From: Cytophagales bacterium
Lineage (GTDB): Bacteria; Bacteroidota; Bacteroidia; Cytophagales; Cyclobacteriaceae
Assembly (NCBI GenBank): GCA_020403045.1
Contig: JADBYK010000021.1
Span: forward strand, 21,648-85,647
Direction of reading: 5' to 3'
Length of the DNA: 64,000 bases
Position numbers and translations under genes: made by a program. Positions 44,481 to 54,739 of the stretch are shown piece by piece; position 1 is the stretch's first letter, and every line of letters begins with the position of its first letter. Below the pieces are notes generated by a model, which made no database searches, was not told the origin of the DNA, and was given only the letters and a program-made list of their open reading frames with translations.

Positions 44481-44681
44481 ATGTACAAGAATATTTTGCA
44501 GAATATTGATAACATCGCGATTTGGCCAACTATTTCGTTTGTCATTTTCTTTTCCTTCTTCACGTTATTGCTTTGGTGGGTAATTAAAGTAGACAAAAAA
44601 TACGTGGACGAAATGGGCCAAATCCCATTGAACGATGGCAATGAAAAAAATCCCTCTGACAACTTAACTCACTTACTATGA
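44481..44681 (+). CDS. ccoQ: CcoQ-like small subunit of cbb3 oxidase
   Basis: 66 residues. One membrane helix (IWPTISFVIFFSFFTLLLWWVI) followed by a polar tail with KKYVDEMGQIPLND, the usual CcoQ/FixQ plan of Bacteroidota. It stabilises the oxidase. It starts 4 bases after ccoNO and its stop overlaps the ccoP start. Confidence 0.87.
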   Translation: MYKNILQNIDNIAIWPTISFVIFFSFFTLLLWWVIKVDKKYVDEMGQIPLNDGNEKNPSDNLTHLL

Positions 44682-45616
44682 AGAAGTTTTTGATTACTCT
44701 TTTTTTAGGACTTGGCATCGCACCTGTTGTTTTCTCACAAACAGCCGATGCGTCAAAGTCAGCCTCCTTTTTAGATGATCCTATGTTATCATTCTATTTG
44801 GTGGTGGTGTTCATTTTTGTGATCGCCATTCTTGTGCTGCTGGTGGCAGTTTATATGCTACAAGTACTCAACATCATGGTGCGACAGGCCGAACAAGAAA
44901 AAGCGGCCCGTTTGGGAATTGAAATAAAGCCAACTCCATCAGCCTGGCAGAAACTTTGGGATTCCTGGAATGCGTTGAAACCAATGGAAAAGGAAGCCGA
45001 TATTCTGCTCGATCATAATTATGATGGAATCAAGGAATTGGATAATCACTTGCCGCCTTGGTGGAAATGGTTGTTTTATTTCACCATTGGGTTTGCAGTG
45101 GTTTATCTGTTCGTTTTTCACGTGTTCGATACGCTGCCTTCCCAATTACAAGAGTATGACAACGAAGTAGCTTACGCACAAGCAGAAGCACAAAAGTTGC
45201 AAGCCTCCAATCCGGTAGCGGCTATTGACGAAAATAGTGTTGAGGCAACCACCGATGCGTTGGCATTGGCCGATGGAAAAGTGACGTTCTTGAATACATG
45301 CGCTTCATGCCACCGTAAAGATGGGGGCGGTGATATTGGCCCTAATCTGACTGACGACTATTGGCTACACGGGGGAAAAATTACAGAAGTCTTCAAAGTG
45401 GTAAAGCATGGAGTGGCAGGCACGAATATGATCGCTTGGGATGGAGTAATCAGTCCTGAAAAGATGCGCAATGTTTCTAGTTATATCTTAACCATGCGCG
45501 GCTCAAATCCAGCCAATCCAAAAAAACCGCAAGGAAATCTGATCGAATTCGAGAAGAGCGGGGTGAAAGCGGATAGCGTTAAGATGGATAGTGTAAAAGT
45601 GCAAGCTTCATTGTAA
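44678..45616 (+). CDS. ccoP: cbb3 oxidase cytochrome c subunit CcoP
   Basis: 312 residues. An N-terminal hydrophobic segment that may be a signal, a helix at LVVVFIFVIAILVLLVAVYML, then the CcoP signature helix LPPWWKWLFYFTIGFAVVYLFVFH. The periplasmic domain has one heme c site, CASCH near residue 208, followed by GDIGPNLTDDYWLHGG and a ligand Met in TNMIAWDG. Many proteobacterial CcoP are diheme; this one shows a single CxxCH, the common Bacteroidota form. It takes electrons from cytochromes c. Confidence 0.94.
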   Translation: MKKFLITLFLGLGIAPVVFSQTADASKSASFLDDPMLSFYLVVVFIFVIAILVLLVAVYMLQVLNIMVRQAEQEKAARLGIEIKPTPSAWQKLWDSWNALKPMEKEADILLDHNYDGIKELDNHLPPWWKWLFYFTIGFAVVYLFVFHVFDTLPSQLQEYDNEVAYAQAEAQKLQASNPVAAIDENSVEATTDALALADGKVTFLNTCASCHRKDGGGDIGPNLTDDYWLHGGKITEVFKVVKHGVAGTNMIAWDGVISPEKMRNVSSYILTMRGSNPANPKKPQGNLIEFEKSGVKADSVKMDSVKVQASL

Positions 45617-45670
45617 GGTGAAAAGAAGAACGGAAGGATCTACTAGTTGAACGAATTAATAAAAAAAGTT

Positions 45671-47110
45671 ATGAGCGTTGGTGCAGGGGAAAATTATTAT
45701 CAGTTTGACGAAGAGTTTAGGAATTCGATAGGAACAGTAGATGCGCAGGGAAAGCGTGTTTGGGTGTATGCGAAAAAGCCGCGCGGTGTATTTCACAACA
45801 GGCGAGCGGTAGTGTCGATCGTATTATTGACGATGTTTTTCATTGGTCCCTTCTTAACTTGGCACGATCGACCGTTTTTGTTGTTGAATATTTTTGAACG
45901 GAAATTTATCCTGTTTGGCCATGTATTTTGGCCACAGGATTTTTTTCTACTGGCCATCACAGCCATCACATTTTTTGTTTTCATCATTCTGTTCACGGTA
46001 GCGTTTGGCCGGATCTGGTGTGGCTGGGCTTGCCCGCAAACACTTTTTATGGAGATGGTATTCCGTAAAGTAGAATATTGGATCGAGGGCGATGCCAACC
46101 AGCAACGCAGGCTGAATAACCTCCCGTGGTCGACCAACAAGATTGTCAAGAAAACGAGCAAACACATTATCTTTATTGGCATTGCTGTTCTGATTGCCCA
46201 TGTGGCCATGTCCTACCTGATTGGCATCAAGCAAGTGAAGGAAATTGTTTCGCAATCACCGGCAGAACATTTAAGCGGCTTTATCGGTCTGGTTGTCTTT
46301 ACCGGCATTTTCTATGGGGTCTTTGCCTGGTTTAGGGAGCAAGCTTGTTTGGTTGTTTGCCCATATGGACGATTGCAAAGTGTCTTGCTGGTGAAAGATT
46401 CCATTGTGGTGGCATACGACTGGCTGCGTGGAGAACCACGCGGAAGGCTGAAGAAGAACGAGCAGAAAATAACTGAGAAGCAGGGGGATTGTATTGATTG
46501 TAAATTGTGTGTCCACGTTTGTCCAACCGGAATCGACATTCGAAACGGTACTCAGCTGGAGTGTGTTAACTGCACCGCTTGTATCGATGCTTGTGACGAA
46601 GTGATGACCAAGGTTGAAAAACCAAAAGGGCTCATCCGCTATTCATCATTCAACGCTATTAGTCAGGGAAAGCAAAAGTTATTGACGCCAAGAACCATTG
46701 GCTACACCGTGGTTTTGATTGCTTTGCTAAGTCTCTTATCGTATTTTATTCTCACGCGAGCGGACATTGAGACCACTATTTTGAAGGCTCCTGGCACTTT
46801 GTACACGAAGACCGATGACGGAAAAATAACGAACTTGTATATCATCGAATTCATGAACAAGACGTTCGAAGACATACCCTTAGTACTAAAAATGGAGTCA
46901 CCTGCGGCAGCCACACTCACAAAAATCGGTGATCCATCAATCGTAGTGCCAAAAGAAGGTATTCTTAAAGGAGTGGTTATGATCAAGCTCGGAGAAGAGG
47001 ACTTGCAAGGAATGAAGACAGTGGTTGAACTAGGGATCTACCGCGAAAACGAGAGAATTGGAACAGCCCGCGCAAAATTTATCGGGCCGATTAAATCTTT
47101 TAAAAAATAA
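45671..47110 (+). CDS. ccoG: Cytochrome c oxidase accessory protein CcoG (FixG/RdxA)
   Basis: 479 residues from ATG 45671; a TTG eight codons upstream is the alternative. Helices near the N-terminus carry GRIWCGWACPQTLFMEMVFRKVEYWIEG. The ferredoxin-like region has CIDCKLCVHVCPTGIDIR then CVNCTACIDACDEV, two [4Fe-4S] motifs, and AC(L)VVCPYGRLQSV precedes them. The C-terminal Ig-like domain ends the protein. CcoG is proposed to reduce Cu(II) during cbb3 assembly. It lies in the cco operon 54 bases after ccoP. Confidence 0.94.
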   Translation: MSVGAGENYYQFDEEFRNSIGTVDAQGKRVWVYAKKPRGVFHNRRAVVSIVLLTMFFIGPFLTWHDRPFLLLNIFERKFILFGHVFWPQDFFLLAITAITFFVFIILFTVAFGRIWCGWACPQTLFMEMVFRKVEYWIEGDANQQRRLNNLPWSTNKIVKKTSKHIIFIGIAVLIAHVAMSYLIGIKQVKEIVSQSPAEHLSGFIGLVVFTGIFYGVFAWFREQACLVVCPYGRLQSVLLVKDSIVVAYDWLRGEPRGRLKKNEQKITEKQGDCIDCKLCVHVCPTGIDIRNGTQLECVNCTACIDACDEVMTKVEKPKGLIRYSSFNAISQGKQKLLTPRTIGYTVVLIALLSLLSYFILTRADIETTILKAPGTLYTKTDDGKITNLYIIEFMNKTFEDIPLVLKMESPAAATLTKIGDPSIVVPKEGILKGVVMIKLGEEDLQGMKTVVELGIYRENERIGTARAKFIGPIKSFKK

Positions 47111-47114
47111 GTGT

Positions 47115-47528
47115 ATGAAATGGGTTATCACATCATTTGTCTTCTTTGCACTCTTTATTGGCACCCTCGTTTTTGTTTGTGTTCGAGAAGATATTGCATT
47201 AGTGTCTACTAACTACTATCAGGATGAACTGGTACATCAGGTAAAGATGAACCAGCAACGCAATACGGCCGATCTGAAGGATAAGCCCGTTATTAAAATG
47301 GCCGATGCACAAGTAGATGTTTTTTTTCAATCCTTGGAAAAAATGGAAAAGGGTGAGCTTCGTGTGGCGAGGCCCTCAGATGAAAGGTTAGATCAGCGAT
47401 TTGAGTTGATGAATCAGTCCGAGCAAAGTTTCAAACTGGCACGCTGGGAGAGGGGGCTCTATCGGGTATCTATGCAATGGTCGATGCAGGGCAAAGACTA
47501 TTATTACGAGAAATTGATTGTAATGTAA
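47115..47528 (+). CDS. ccoH: FixH/CcoH family protein
   Basis: 137 residues from ATG 47115, four bases after the ccoG stop. One N-terminal helix (WVITSFVFFALFIGTLVFVCV) and a periplasmic domain with the family pattern ALVSTNYYQDELVHQVKMNQQRNTADL and a late RGLYRVSMQWSMQGKDYYYE. FixH-type proteins assist stability or assembly of cbb3 oxidase. The longer open frame upstream overlaps ccoG and lacks support. Confidence 0.88.
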   Translation: MKWVITSFVFFALFIGTLVFVCVREDIALVSTNYYQDELVHQVKMNQQRNTADLKDKPVIKMADAQVDVFFQSLEKMEKGELRVARPSDERLDQRFELMNQSEQSFKLARWERGLYRVSMQWSMQGKDYYYEKLIVM

Positions 47529-47535
47529 TCAGCCT

Positions 47536-48225
47536 ATGTGGTGGACAGCCCTGTTGATCGGTTTAGCTGGTAGCCTTCATTGTGCGGGCATGTGCAGTCC
47601 TTTGGTGCTTGCGGTAACTGCTCAAAATCCCTTTTTAAAAAGTAAAATAGTTTACAACATCGGTCGTGTTTTGGTGTATGCCGGGTTAGGTGCTTTTGCT
47701 GGCGCTGTCGGCAGTCTAATTCCATTTCAAGGTCAACAAAGTGGGCTGTCTCTGCTCATGGGAATCGTCTTTTTATTGCTGGGTTTCGGCATTTTCAAAA
47801 GTATGCGAATACCTATCCTTGACAAGTATGGAAGCCGAGCTGTATCTTTATTTAAAAACCATTTTAGAAACGAACTTGCTCGCAAAGGAACCGGGACATT
47901 TTTGATTTTGGGTGCGATGAATGGGTTATTGCCTTGTGGACTTACCTACATGGCGTTGGCCTATTGTTTTGTGTTGCCATCAGCGAGCGAAGGATTCCTA
48001 TTTATGCTGTTTTTTGGTTTGGGCACCTGGCCGGTAATGATTGGGTTTGCGTGGCTCGTTCGCGAGTTGTTAAATAGATTCAATTTTTCGTATCGCAGAA
48101 TCAGTGCCGGGGTTTTTTTAGTTGCTGGGATATTATTGATTGCGAGGGTCTTAGTGTCAAATCATGGATTGGAAACACATCGGCTGAAAGCTGCCGACAC
48201 GGGTACTATAATTGAATGTAAATAA
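47536..48225 (+). CDS. SafE/TauE-type membrane protein of the cco operon
   Basis: 229 residues, six or seven helices. The family signature GLAGSLHCAGMCSPLVLAV opens the protein and a paired signature, GAMNGLLPCGLTYMALAYCFV, starts the second half. The Cys, His and Met in HCAGMC and LPCG are candidate copper ligands, and homologues are common next to cbb3 genes in Bacteroidota and Campylobacterota. A role in copper or redox handling for oxidase maturation is likely but unproven. Seven bases separate it from ccoH. Confidence 0.85.
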   Translation: MWWTALLIGLAGSLHCAGMCSPLVLAVTAQNPFLKSKIVYNIGRVLVYAGLGAFAGAVGSLIPFQGQQSGLSLLMGIVFLLLGFGIFKSMRIPILDKYGSRAVSLFKNHFRNELARKGTGTFLILGAMNGLLPCGLTYMALAYCFVLPSASEGFLFMLFFGLGTWPVMIGFAWLVRELLNRFNFSYRRISAGVFLVAGILLIARVLVSNHGLETHRLKAADTGTIIECK

Positions 48226-48293
48226 CCTTTTTTATCTAATCTGAATACTCTAATTTTACTACCTATAGAATTACAGAAACAAATTTAACTACT

Positions 48294-49142
48294 ATGAAAA
48301 AAATATTAGTTCCAACTGATTTCTCGAAGACATCGATTACTGCATTAGAAACAGCCTTTGAAATTGCAAAGAAAGCGGGTGCCTCCATTTTTGTGTTGCA
48401 TGTTGTAGAAGAGGCTACGCCTGACTCCTATAAAATTACCGGAGAATGGAGGGATGACAATTGGGAAGACAGGCTGTTTACCTTTAAGTTGCTCGAGCGG
48501 GCAAAAGCCCAATTGGAGAAATTGGTCATGGATCCTCGATTTAGTGCCGTGAAACTAGTTGGCGAATTGCGGCTGGGTAACCCCTTTCATGGCATGAATA
48601 CAATTATTGCCGAGCAAAAGGTTGACTTAGTGGTAATGGGAACTCGTGGCAAAACAAACTTAGAATCAATGGTAATTGGTACGAATACGGAACGTGTTGT
48701 CCGACACTCCCATTGCCCGATCTTAACTGTTCACAAAAAGCCATCCTCTTCTGATTTCAAGAATATCGTTTATGCAACAGCGATGTCAAAAGATGAAGAG
48801 ATTTTTTCTCGAATTGTAAAACGGACACAACAGTTGTATGATTCTACTATTCATTTGGTGCGTATCAACACACCAGGGGATTTTCAAAGAGATAGAGTGG
48901 TGAAAGACTATATGAACAAATTCGCCAAATCTCTACAATTAAAAAACTTTACAATTAATGTCTACAACGATGTATCGGAAGAAGAAGGTATTTTGTATTT
49001 CGCTGACAGTATTGACGCTGATTTAATTGCCATGGCAACCCATGGACGCACCGGCTTTGCCCACGTATTGGCAGGCAGTATTGCAGAAGGTGTGGTAAGC
49101 AAAGCCGTTCGCCCGGTATTGACGTGGGTGATAAAACATTAG
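48294..49142 (+). CDS. Universal stress protein, tandem UspA domains
   Basis: 282 residues, two Usp domains. It opens MKKILVPTDFSKTSITALETAFEIAKKAG and domain 1 has DLVVMGTRGKTNLESMVIGTNTERVVRHSHCPILTVHK, the ATP-binding type motif. Domain 2 ends DLIAMATHGRTGFAHVLAGSIAEGVVSKAVRPVLTW. It is clearly related to the protein at 28288-29124, so the respiration island is bracketed by two paralogous Usp genes. Only a weak -7 like TAATTTTA (48251-48258) is seen upstream and no TGAT-N4-ATCA site. A terminator follows. Confidence 0.92.
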   Translation: MKKILVPTDFSKTSITALETAFEIAKKAGASIFVLHVVEEATPDSYKITGEWRDDNWEDRLFTFKLLERAKAQLEKLVMDPRFSAVKLVGELRLGNPFHGMNTIIAEQKVDLVVMGTRGKTNLESMVIGTNTERVVRHSHCPILTVHKKPSSSDFKNIVYATAMSKDEEIFSRIVKRTQQLYDSTIHLVRINTPGDFQRDRVVKDYMNKFAKSLQLKNFTINVYNDVSEEEGILYFADSIDADLIAMATHGRTGFAHVLAGSIAEGVVSKAVRPVLTWVIKH

Positions 49143-49166
49143 TTTTCTTTGTTCAACGACATTAAG

Positions 49167-49193
49167 AGCCCCGCACTGCGGGGCTTTGTTTTT
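49167..49193 (+). terminator. Rho-independent terminator
   Basis: AGCCCCGC-ACT-GCGGGGCT (49167-49185) followed by TTGTTTTT. It ends the second usp transcript and closes the respiration island. Confidence 0.92.
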
Positions 49194-49222
49194 ATCTGTA
49201 TTTTTGTCGGTTCCGTAGGAGA

Positions 49223-50017
49223 TTGAAAAACTACTATTTCATATTAGGTATCCACATCTATTCGCGTGAGGCGGAAATAAAACGCGCGTACCGCAAGCTT
49301 GCACTACAATTTCATCCTGATAGAAATTCTTCACCAGACGCTGCGACCATTTTTCGGGAAGTGAATGAGGCGTATGAGATTCTAAGTGATCCACAGGCTA
49401 AAGTCGACTATGACCGGCTGCTGAAAGGCGATAATCAGCCTTCTACCGAACCCACTCCCGCTCACCATCGAGATACACGCTACAGGCCAAAACCACCCGG
49501 TTTTGTAGTTAACCGAAGCACTAAAAAAAAGGAGCTGATCAACTTGATGCAGGGGTATCTACCGCATGCAATGGTTTTATCGCGTATCGCTTTGTGTTGC
49601 GTTTTTATTCTTATGCTCGATTTTCTTCTGCCGGTTAACCGCAGGAGGGAGAAAGTGGTGGGCGTATATGGAATCTATAACCAATATGAACAAACAGGGA
49701 CGCAGTTGCAAGCCTCCGATGGATCCATCTATAAATTGGGAAAGAATACCTCCGGTAGATTGAGACAAGACGATGTGGTTGTCATTTGTCAATCGCCACT
49801 ATTGGCGGTGGCGAAACGAGTTGAAAATGAATCCGGAGATGCACGAAATCGAATTCCCGTTTCTATCTATGGAAATTTTTTATTTTTTCCCGCGATCTGG
49901 CTTATTACGTCTGCACTTGGTTCGTTCTATAAAAAAGGAATAGAATTTCGGTTTAATTTAGGCGTGGTAAATTTGTTACTCGGAATTTTCAATCTCATAA
50001 TGCTTCTCATTAGCTAG
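49223..50017 (+). CDS. DnaJ-domain membrane protein
   Basis: 264 residues starting at TTG 49223, which gives the normal J-domain N-terminus KNYYFILGI. The J domain (1-65) has the HPD motif in QFHPDRN, followed by DAATIFREVNEAYEILSDPQAKVDYDRLL. After a proline-rich linker two or three membrane helices follow (AMVLSRIALCCVFILMLDFLLPV, FLFFPAIWLITSALGSFY, LGVVNLLLGIFNLIMLLIS). It should stimulate an Hsp70 at the membrane; the client is unknown. Confidence 0.85.
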   Translation: MKNYYFILGIHIYSREAEIKRAYRKLALQFHPDRNSSPDAATIFREVNEAYEILSDPQAKVDYDRLLKGDNQPSTEPTPAHHRDTRYRPKPPGFVVNRSTKKKELINLMQGYLPHAMVLSRIALCCVFILMLDFLLPVNRRREKVVGVYGIYNQYEQTGTQLQASDGSIYKLGKNTSGRLRQDDVVVICQSPLLAVAKRVENESGDARNRIPVSIYGNFLFFPAIWLITSALGSFYKKGIEFRFNLGVVNLLLGIFNLIMLLIS

Positions 50018-50023
50018 TACGAT

Positions 50024-50371
50024 ATGGCCAAAAAAAATGACTGGAAAAATCGCGAGGGCATAGTCTATTCGACAAAGCCAGATTTTGAATTTACCTATGA
50101 TACCCAGGGGCAATCACCTACACTGCCACCACCACAACAAAATCTAAAAGTGCAATTGGATGCAAGTGGACGCGCTGGTAAACAGGTCACACTAGTGTCG
50201 GGATTTGTTGGGCAATCTGTAGACCTGGAACAGCTTATGAAATTAGTAAAATCAAAATGCGGGGTAGGTGGCTCCGCCAAGGAAGGTATCATTTTAATAC
50301 AAGGCGACATGCGAGTAAAAATAGTTGACCTGCTCGTTAAAGAAGGATACAAAGTAAAAAAAGTAGGTTAA
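50024..50371 (+). CDS. yciH: SUI1/eIF1-family translation factor (YciH-like)
   Basis: 115 residues. The C-terminal SUI1 domain shows KQVTLVSGFVGQSVDLEQLMKLVKSKCGVGGSAKEGIILIQGDMRVKIVDLLVKEGY, with the conserved GCGVGG-type loop and IQGD. Bacterial YciH proteins resemble eIF1 and influence start-codon fidelity in some assays; the in vivo role is not settled. Six bases after the DnaJ-domain gene, so likely co-transcribed. Confidence 0.92.
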   Translation: MAKKNDWKNREGIVYSTKPDFEFTYDTQGQSPTLPPPQQNLKVQLDASGRAGKQVTLVSGFVGQSVDLEQLMKLVKSKCGVGGSAKEGIILIQGDMRVKIVDLLVKEGYKVKKVG

Positions 50372-50376
50372 TAGTC

Positions 50377-50709
50377 TTAGGCGCTATTCCGAAGTTCCTG
50401 GTTGTAGGCTTTCTGCCAGTCACGCATTTCTTTTACTAGCGCTTGCTCATTTGGTGTAAGATCGGCAACACTTGAATCTTTTGTTGCCGCCATATCAGGA
50501 TAAAACTTCAATCGGTACTTAAATATTGTTTTAGCTGTGATTGCTTTTTTAAACTCACGCAGCTGAGCTCTGTCATTAATCCAGAAAAGAGAAAATTCAT
50601 TTTCTGACCCTGATCCAGGAAGAAATGAAAAGCCAGATTTTTCAAGATGTCTGATCACTTCGCCTTCAAATCCTACCTTTCCTTTTACATATACGGTTGT
50701 CCAACTCAT
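50377..50709 (-). CDS. Hypothetical protein
   Basis: 110 residues, not recognised. It is soluble, with a beta-alpha pattern near the start (WTTVYVKGKVGFEGEVIRHLEKSGFSFLPG), aromatic strand NEFSLFWIN and a helical C-terminus (NEQALVKEMRDWQKAYNQEL). The ferredoxin-like alternation and the small size suggest a regulatory or binding domain, but there is no motif to name. It converges on yciH with a 5-base gap. Confidence 0.6.
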   Translation of the reverse strand: MSWTTVYVKGKVGFEGEVIRHLEKSGFSFLPGSGSENEFSLFWINDRAQLREFKKAITAKTIFKYRLKFYPDMAATKDSSVADLTPNEQALVKEMRDWQKAYNQELRNSA

Positions 50710-50957
50710 AAATTCACTATGCTCAACTTCACTTTCTTTTTGATAAACATTGTTTTGCCAAATTAACTTTTGGTCTACTGATATTGTCAGAATGGTTTGT
50801 TCTGTTCGAAAAAATGTTTATTGAAATGCATGGGTTTGCAGTCCCTTCATTTACGTGAAGCGCCTCCAATTAGTTTCATTTTTCTTTTTCCTATTGGGAT
50901 CCAGGCGTCAGACCGCTTCAGGTGGTCAGACGGCTAATTTGCACGTAGGTACTTCGA

Positions 50958-52634
<1,677 letters not shown>

Positions 52635-54599
52635 TCACTCTTTAACAATTTCGAATTCAACCCTACGGTTTAATTGCTTGTGCTCTTCGGTCTCTTCTTG
52701 CATTACAATCGGTTTCGAGCTACCATAGCCAGTAGCTATAATGTGTTCTTCCAGCACTTTGAATTGTTGAATCAAATAGATTTTAATAGCATTTGCCCTG
52801 TCTTGCGAGAGCTTAAGATTCAAGTTCTCATTGCCCGCGGAATCAGTATGGCCAGAGATCTTAAGTTTCACCTTTGGATGATCAACAAGGAAGTTGCCGA
52901 TTTTATTTAAATCTCCATACATCGGTGGCAGGATATCTGCTTTTCCGTTTTCGAATTCTACAGAACGAAAGGCAATTTTTGATTCTAGCGGCTGAGCGAT
53001 TCGATTTATTTCAGTTTCACCATCTAAAAAAAACACTTCTTCAATTCTAAAAAAGTCATCTCCTTGTATCACTAACAAGTACTTTCGCTTGTTAATCAGA
53101 TCAAAGCCGAAAGAGCCATCTGCTTGAATGTATTGAGGTGCCACTTCTACTGCAGAGTCAAGGTCGATGACGGATACAATTCCACCCAATGGTTTTCCAT
53201 TCTGATCAATTAGAGAACCTTTTAAATGAGTTCTTGCCATTGGTTGCGCCTCCATCGGCACCGGAAAGGAATAAAGATCCAGGTTCTTTTTATCGTCCTC
53301 ATTGGACCGTGCATAGTAAAGATCATGTGATTTAGAATCGATCGTAAAATAATATTCATCGCCACCTCCATTCACCAAAGGCCCGATGTTTTTGGGCTCA
53401 GTCCAGCCTTTCTTTTGCTGATAGCTTTTGTAAATATCAAAGCCGCCAAAATTTAGAGGATGGCCGTTTGAACTAAAATAAAGCGTGTTATGCCGGTGGT
53501 GAAAAAAAGGACTGACTTCACTGTTGACTGTGTTTACAACCGGTCCTGCATTTTTGGCCTGCGTCCAGTTGCCCGTTTTATCTTTAACTGAGAAATAGAT
53601 GTCAGACAGACCAAAACCGCCAGAACGATTCGAAGCAAAAAACAAAGTGTCGCCTCTATGTGAAAGCGATGGATGAGAATCCCAACCGCTGCTATTGATG
53701 GTGGCACCCAGGTTTTTTACATCTGTCCATGTGCTATCTTTTCCGAGTTTTGCGAAAAAGAGGTCACAATTTCCGAATGATCCGGGCGCCCCACAACGAG
53801 AGAAATACAAAAATTTTCCATCAAGGCTAAGACATGCACTGCCTTCGTTATAGTTGGTGTTGATTGTTTTAAACTCTTCCGTATGTGCCCACTGTCCGTC
53901 CACTTTTAGCGCATAAAAAAGATCCTCATTATAGTTTCGTGATTCATGAGGCTTTCTTTTTGAGGTGAAGAGGAGAACATAGTCAACATTTCCCATGGAG
54001 GGGCCATAATCTTCTTTAGTTGAATTAATGTCTTCTCCCATGTTTACTAAAACCGAATGGGGTGGGCGCAGGGTATCTATTTCTTTTCTATAATCTACCA
54101 GTTTGTAATAGAAATCGAGCGGAACATAATTTTCTTTTTTTTCAGTTTCGACTGCATCATATTTTTTATAAAGTTGTTTGATATCGATGCCTTGCTGATG
54201 GTGCCTTAAGACGAGCCTGTAGAGCGAAAGAGATTCTTTTTTTGACCCGTATTTTTCAGAAAGTTGTGCCAGTTTCCATAGCATCGGAACACTTTTTGCG
54301 AAATTTTCGATACCGAAGTTTCGGACGTACTCTTTTAGAGCACGATACATGCCTTCTTGGGTTTCTGGCGTATCAAGTGTTTTTATCCCGCTCAGCTTTT
54401 GAGCATCCGAATAATACTTGATTTTATCAAGATTGGGAAAATCAAGAATGTCATTTTGACCGTCAGAGCCAACCTCTTTCAATTGGTAGGATCCACCGTT
54501 TTTTAGTTTTTTTTGCTTTTGTCCAAAGGAAGTAGTCAATCCAAATCCTGTAAAAAGGTATAGAATGATCACAATCCGTATGGTGGCCAACCTACTCAT
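52635..54599 (-). CDS. OmpA-family protein with PD40 beta-propeller
   Basis: 654 residues. Signal peptide (VIILYLFTGFGLTTSFG), a helical TPR-like segment (about 60-160), then PD40/WD40-like blades with the pattern L(S/D)xDGKFLYFSR, HRGDTLFFASNRSGGFGLSDIYFS and HRHNTLYFSSNGHP (about 190-440), a carboxypeptidase-like beta-sandwich (about 450-540), and a C-terminal OmpA domain with KISGHTDSAGNENLNLKLSQDRA and YGSSKPI. The OmpA domain binds peptidoglycan. Similar proteins occur near gliding or type IX secretion loci in Bacteroidota, but no such gene is present here. Confidence 0.92.
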   Translation of the reverse strand: MSRLATIRIVIILYLFTGFGLTTSFGQKQKKLKNGGSYQLKEVGSDGQNDILDFPNLDKIKYYSDAQKLSGIKTLDTPETQEGMYRALKEYVRNFGIENFAKSVPMLWKLAQLSEKYGSKKESLSLYRLVLRHHQQGIDIKQLYKKYDAVETEKKENYVPLDFYYKLVDYRKEIDTLRPPHSVLVNMGEDINSTKEDYGPSMGNVDYVLLFTSKRKPHESRNYNEDLFYALKVDGQWAHTEEFKTINTNYNEGSACLSLDGKFLYFSRCGAPGSFGNCDLFFAKLGKDSTWTDVKNLGATINSSGWDSHPSLSHRGDTLFFASNRSGGFGLSDIYFSVKDKTGNWTQAKNAGPVVNTVNSEVSPFFHHRHNTLYFSSNGHPLNFGGFDIYKSYQQKKGWTEPKNIGPLVNGGGDEYYFTIDSKSHDLYYARSNEDDKKNLDLYSFPVPMEAQPMARTHLKGSLIDQNGKPLGGIVSVIDLDSAVEVAPQYIQADGSFGFDLINKRKYLLVIQGDDFFRIEEVFFLDGETEINRIAQPLESKIAFRSVEFENGKADILPPMYGDLNKIGNFLVDHPKVKLKISGHTDSAGNENLNLKLSQDRANAIKIYLIQQFKVLEEHIIATGYGSSKPIVMQEETEEHKQLNRRVEFEIVKE

Positions 54600-54739
54600 G
54601 AAATGTTCGTTCTGACACCCTCGAAAATTGGGTTAATTTTAACACATTACCAAAACGATGGCACAGGTATTGTCAACTATGTTGCCTTTCACATTTAGTT
54701 GCAGGCGGTCGTTTTTTATGTCATATTGGCATTGAATCT

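Noticed and set aside
45793..46209. 138-residue antisense frame over ccoG
   Set aside because: Shadow frame; the opposite strand is unambiguous CcoG.
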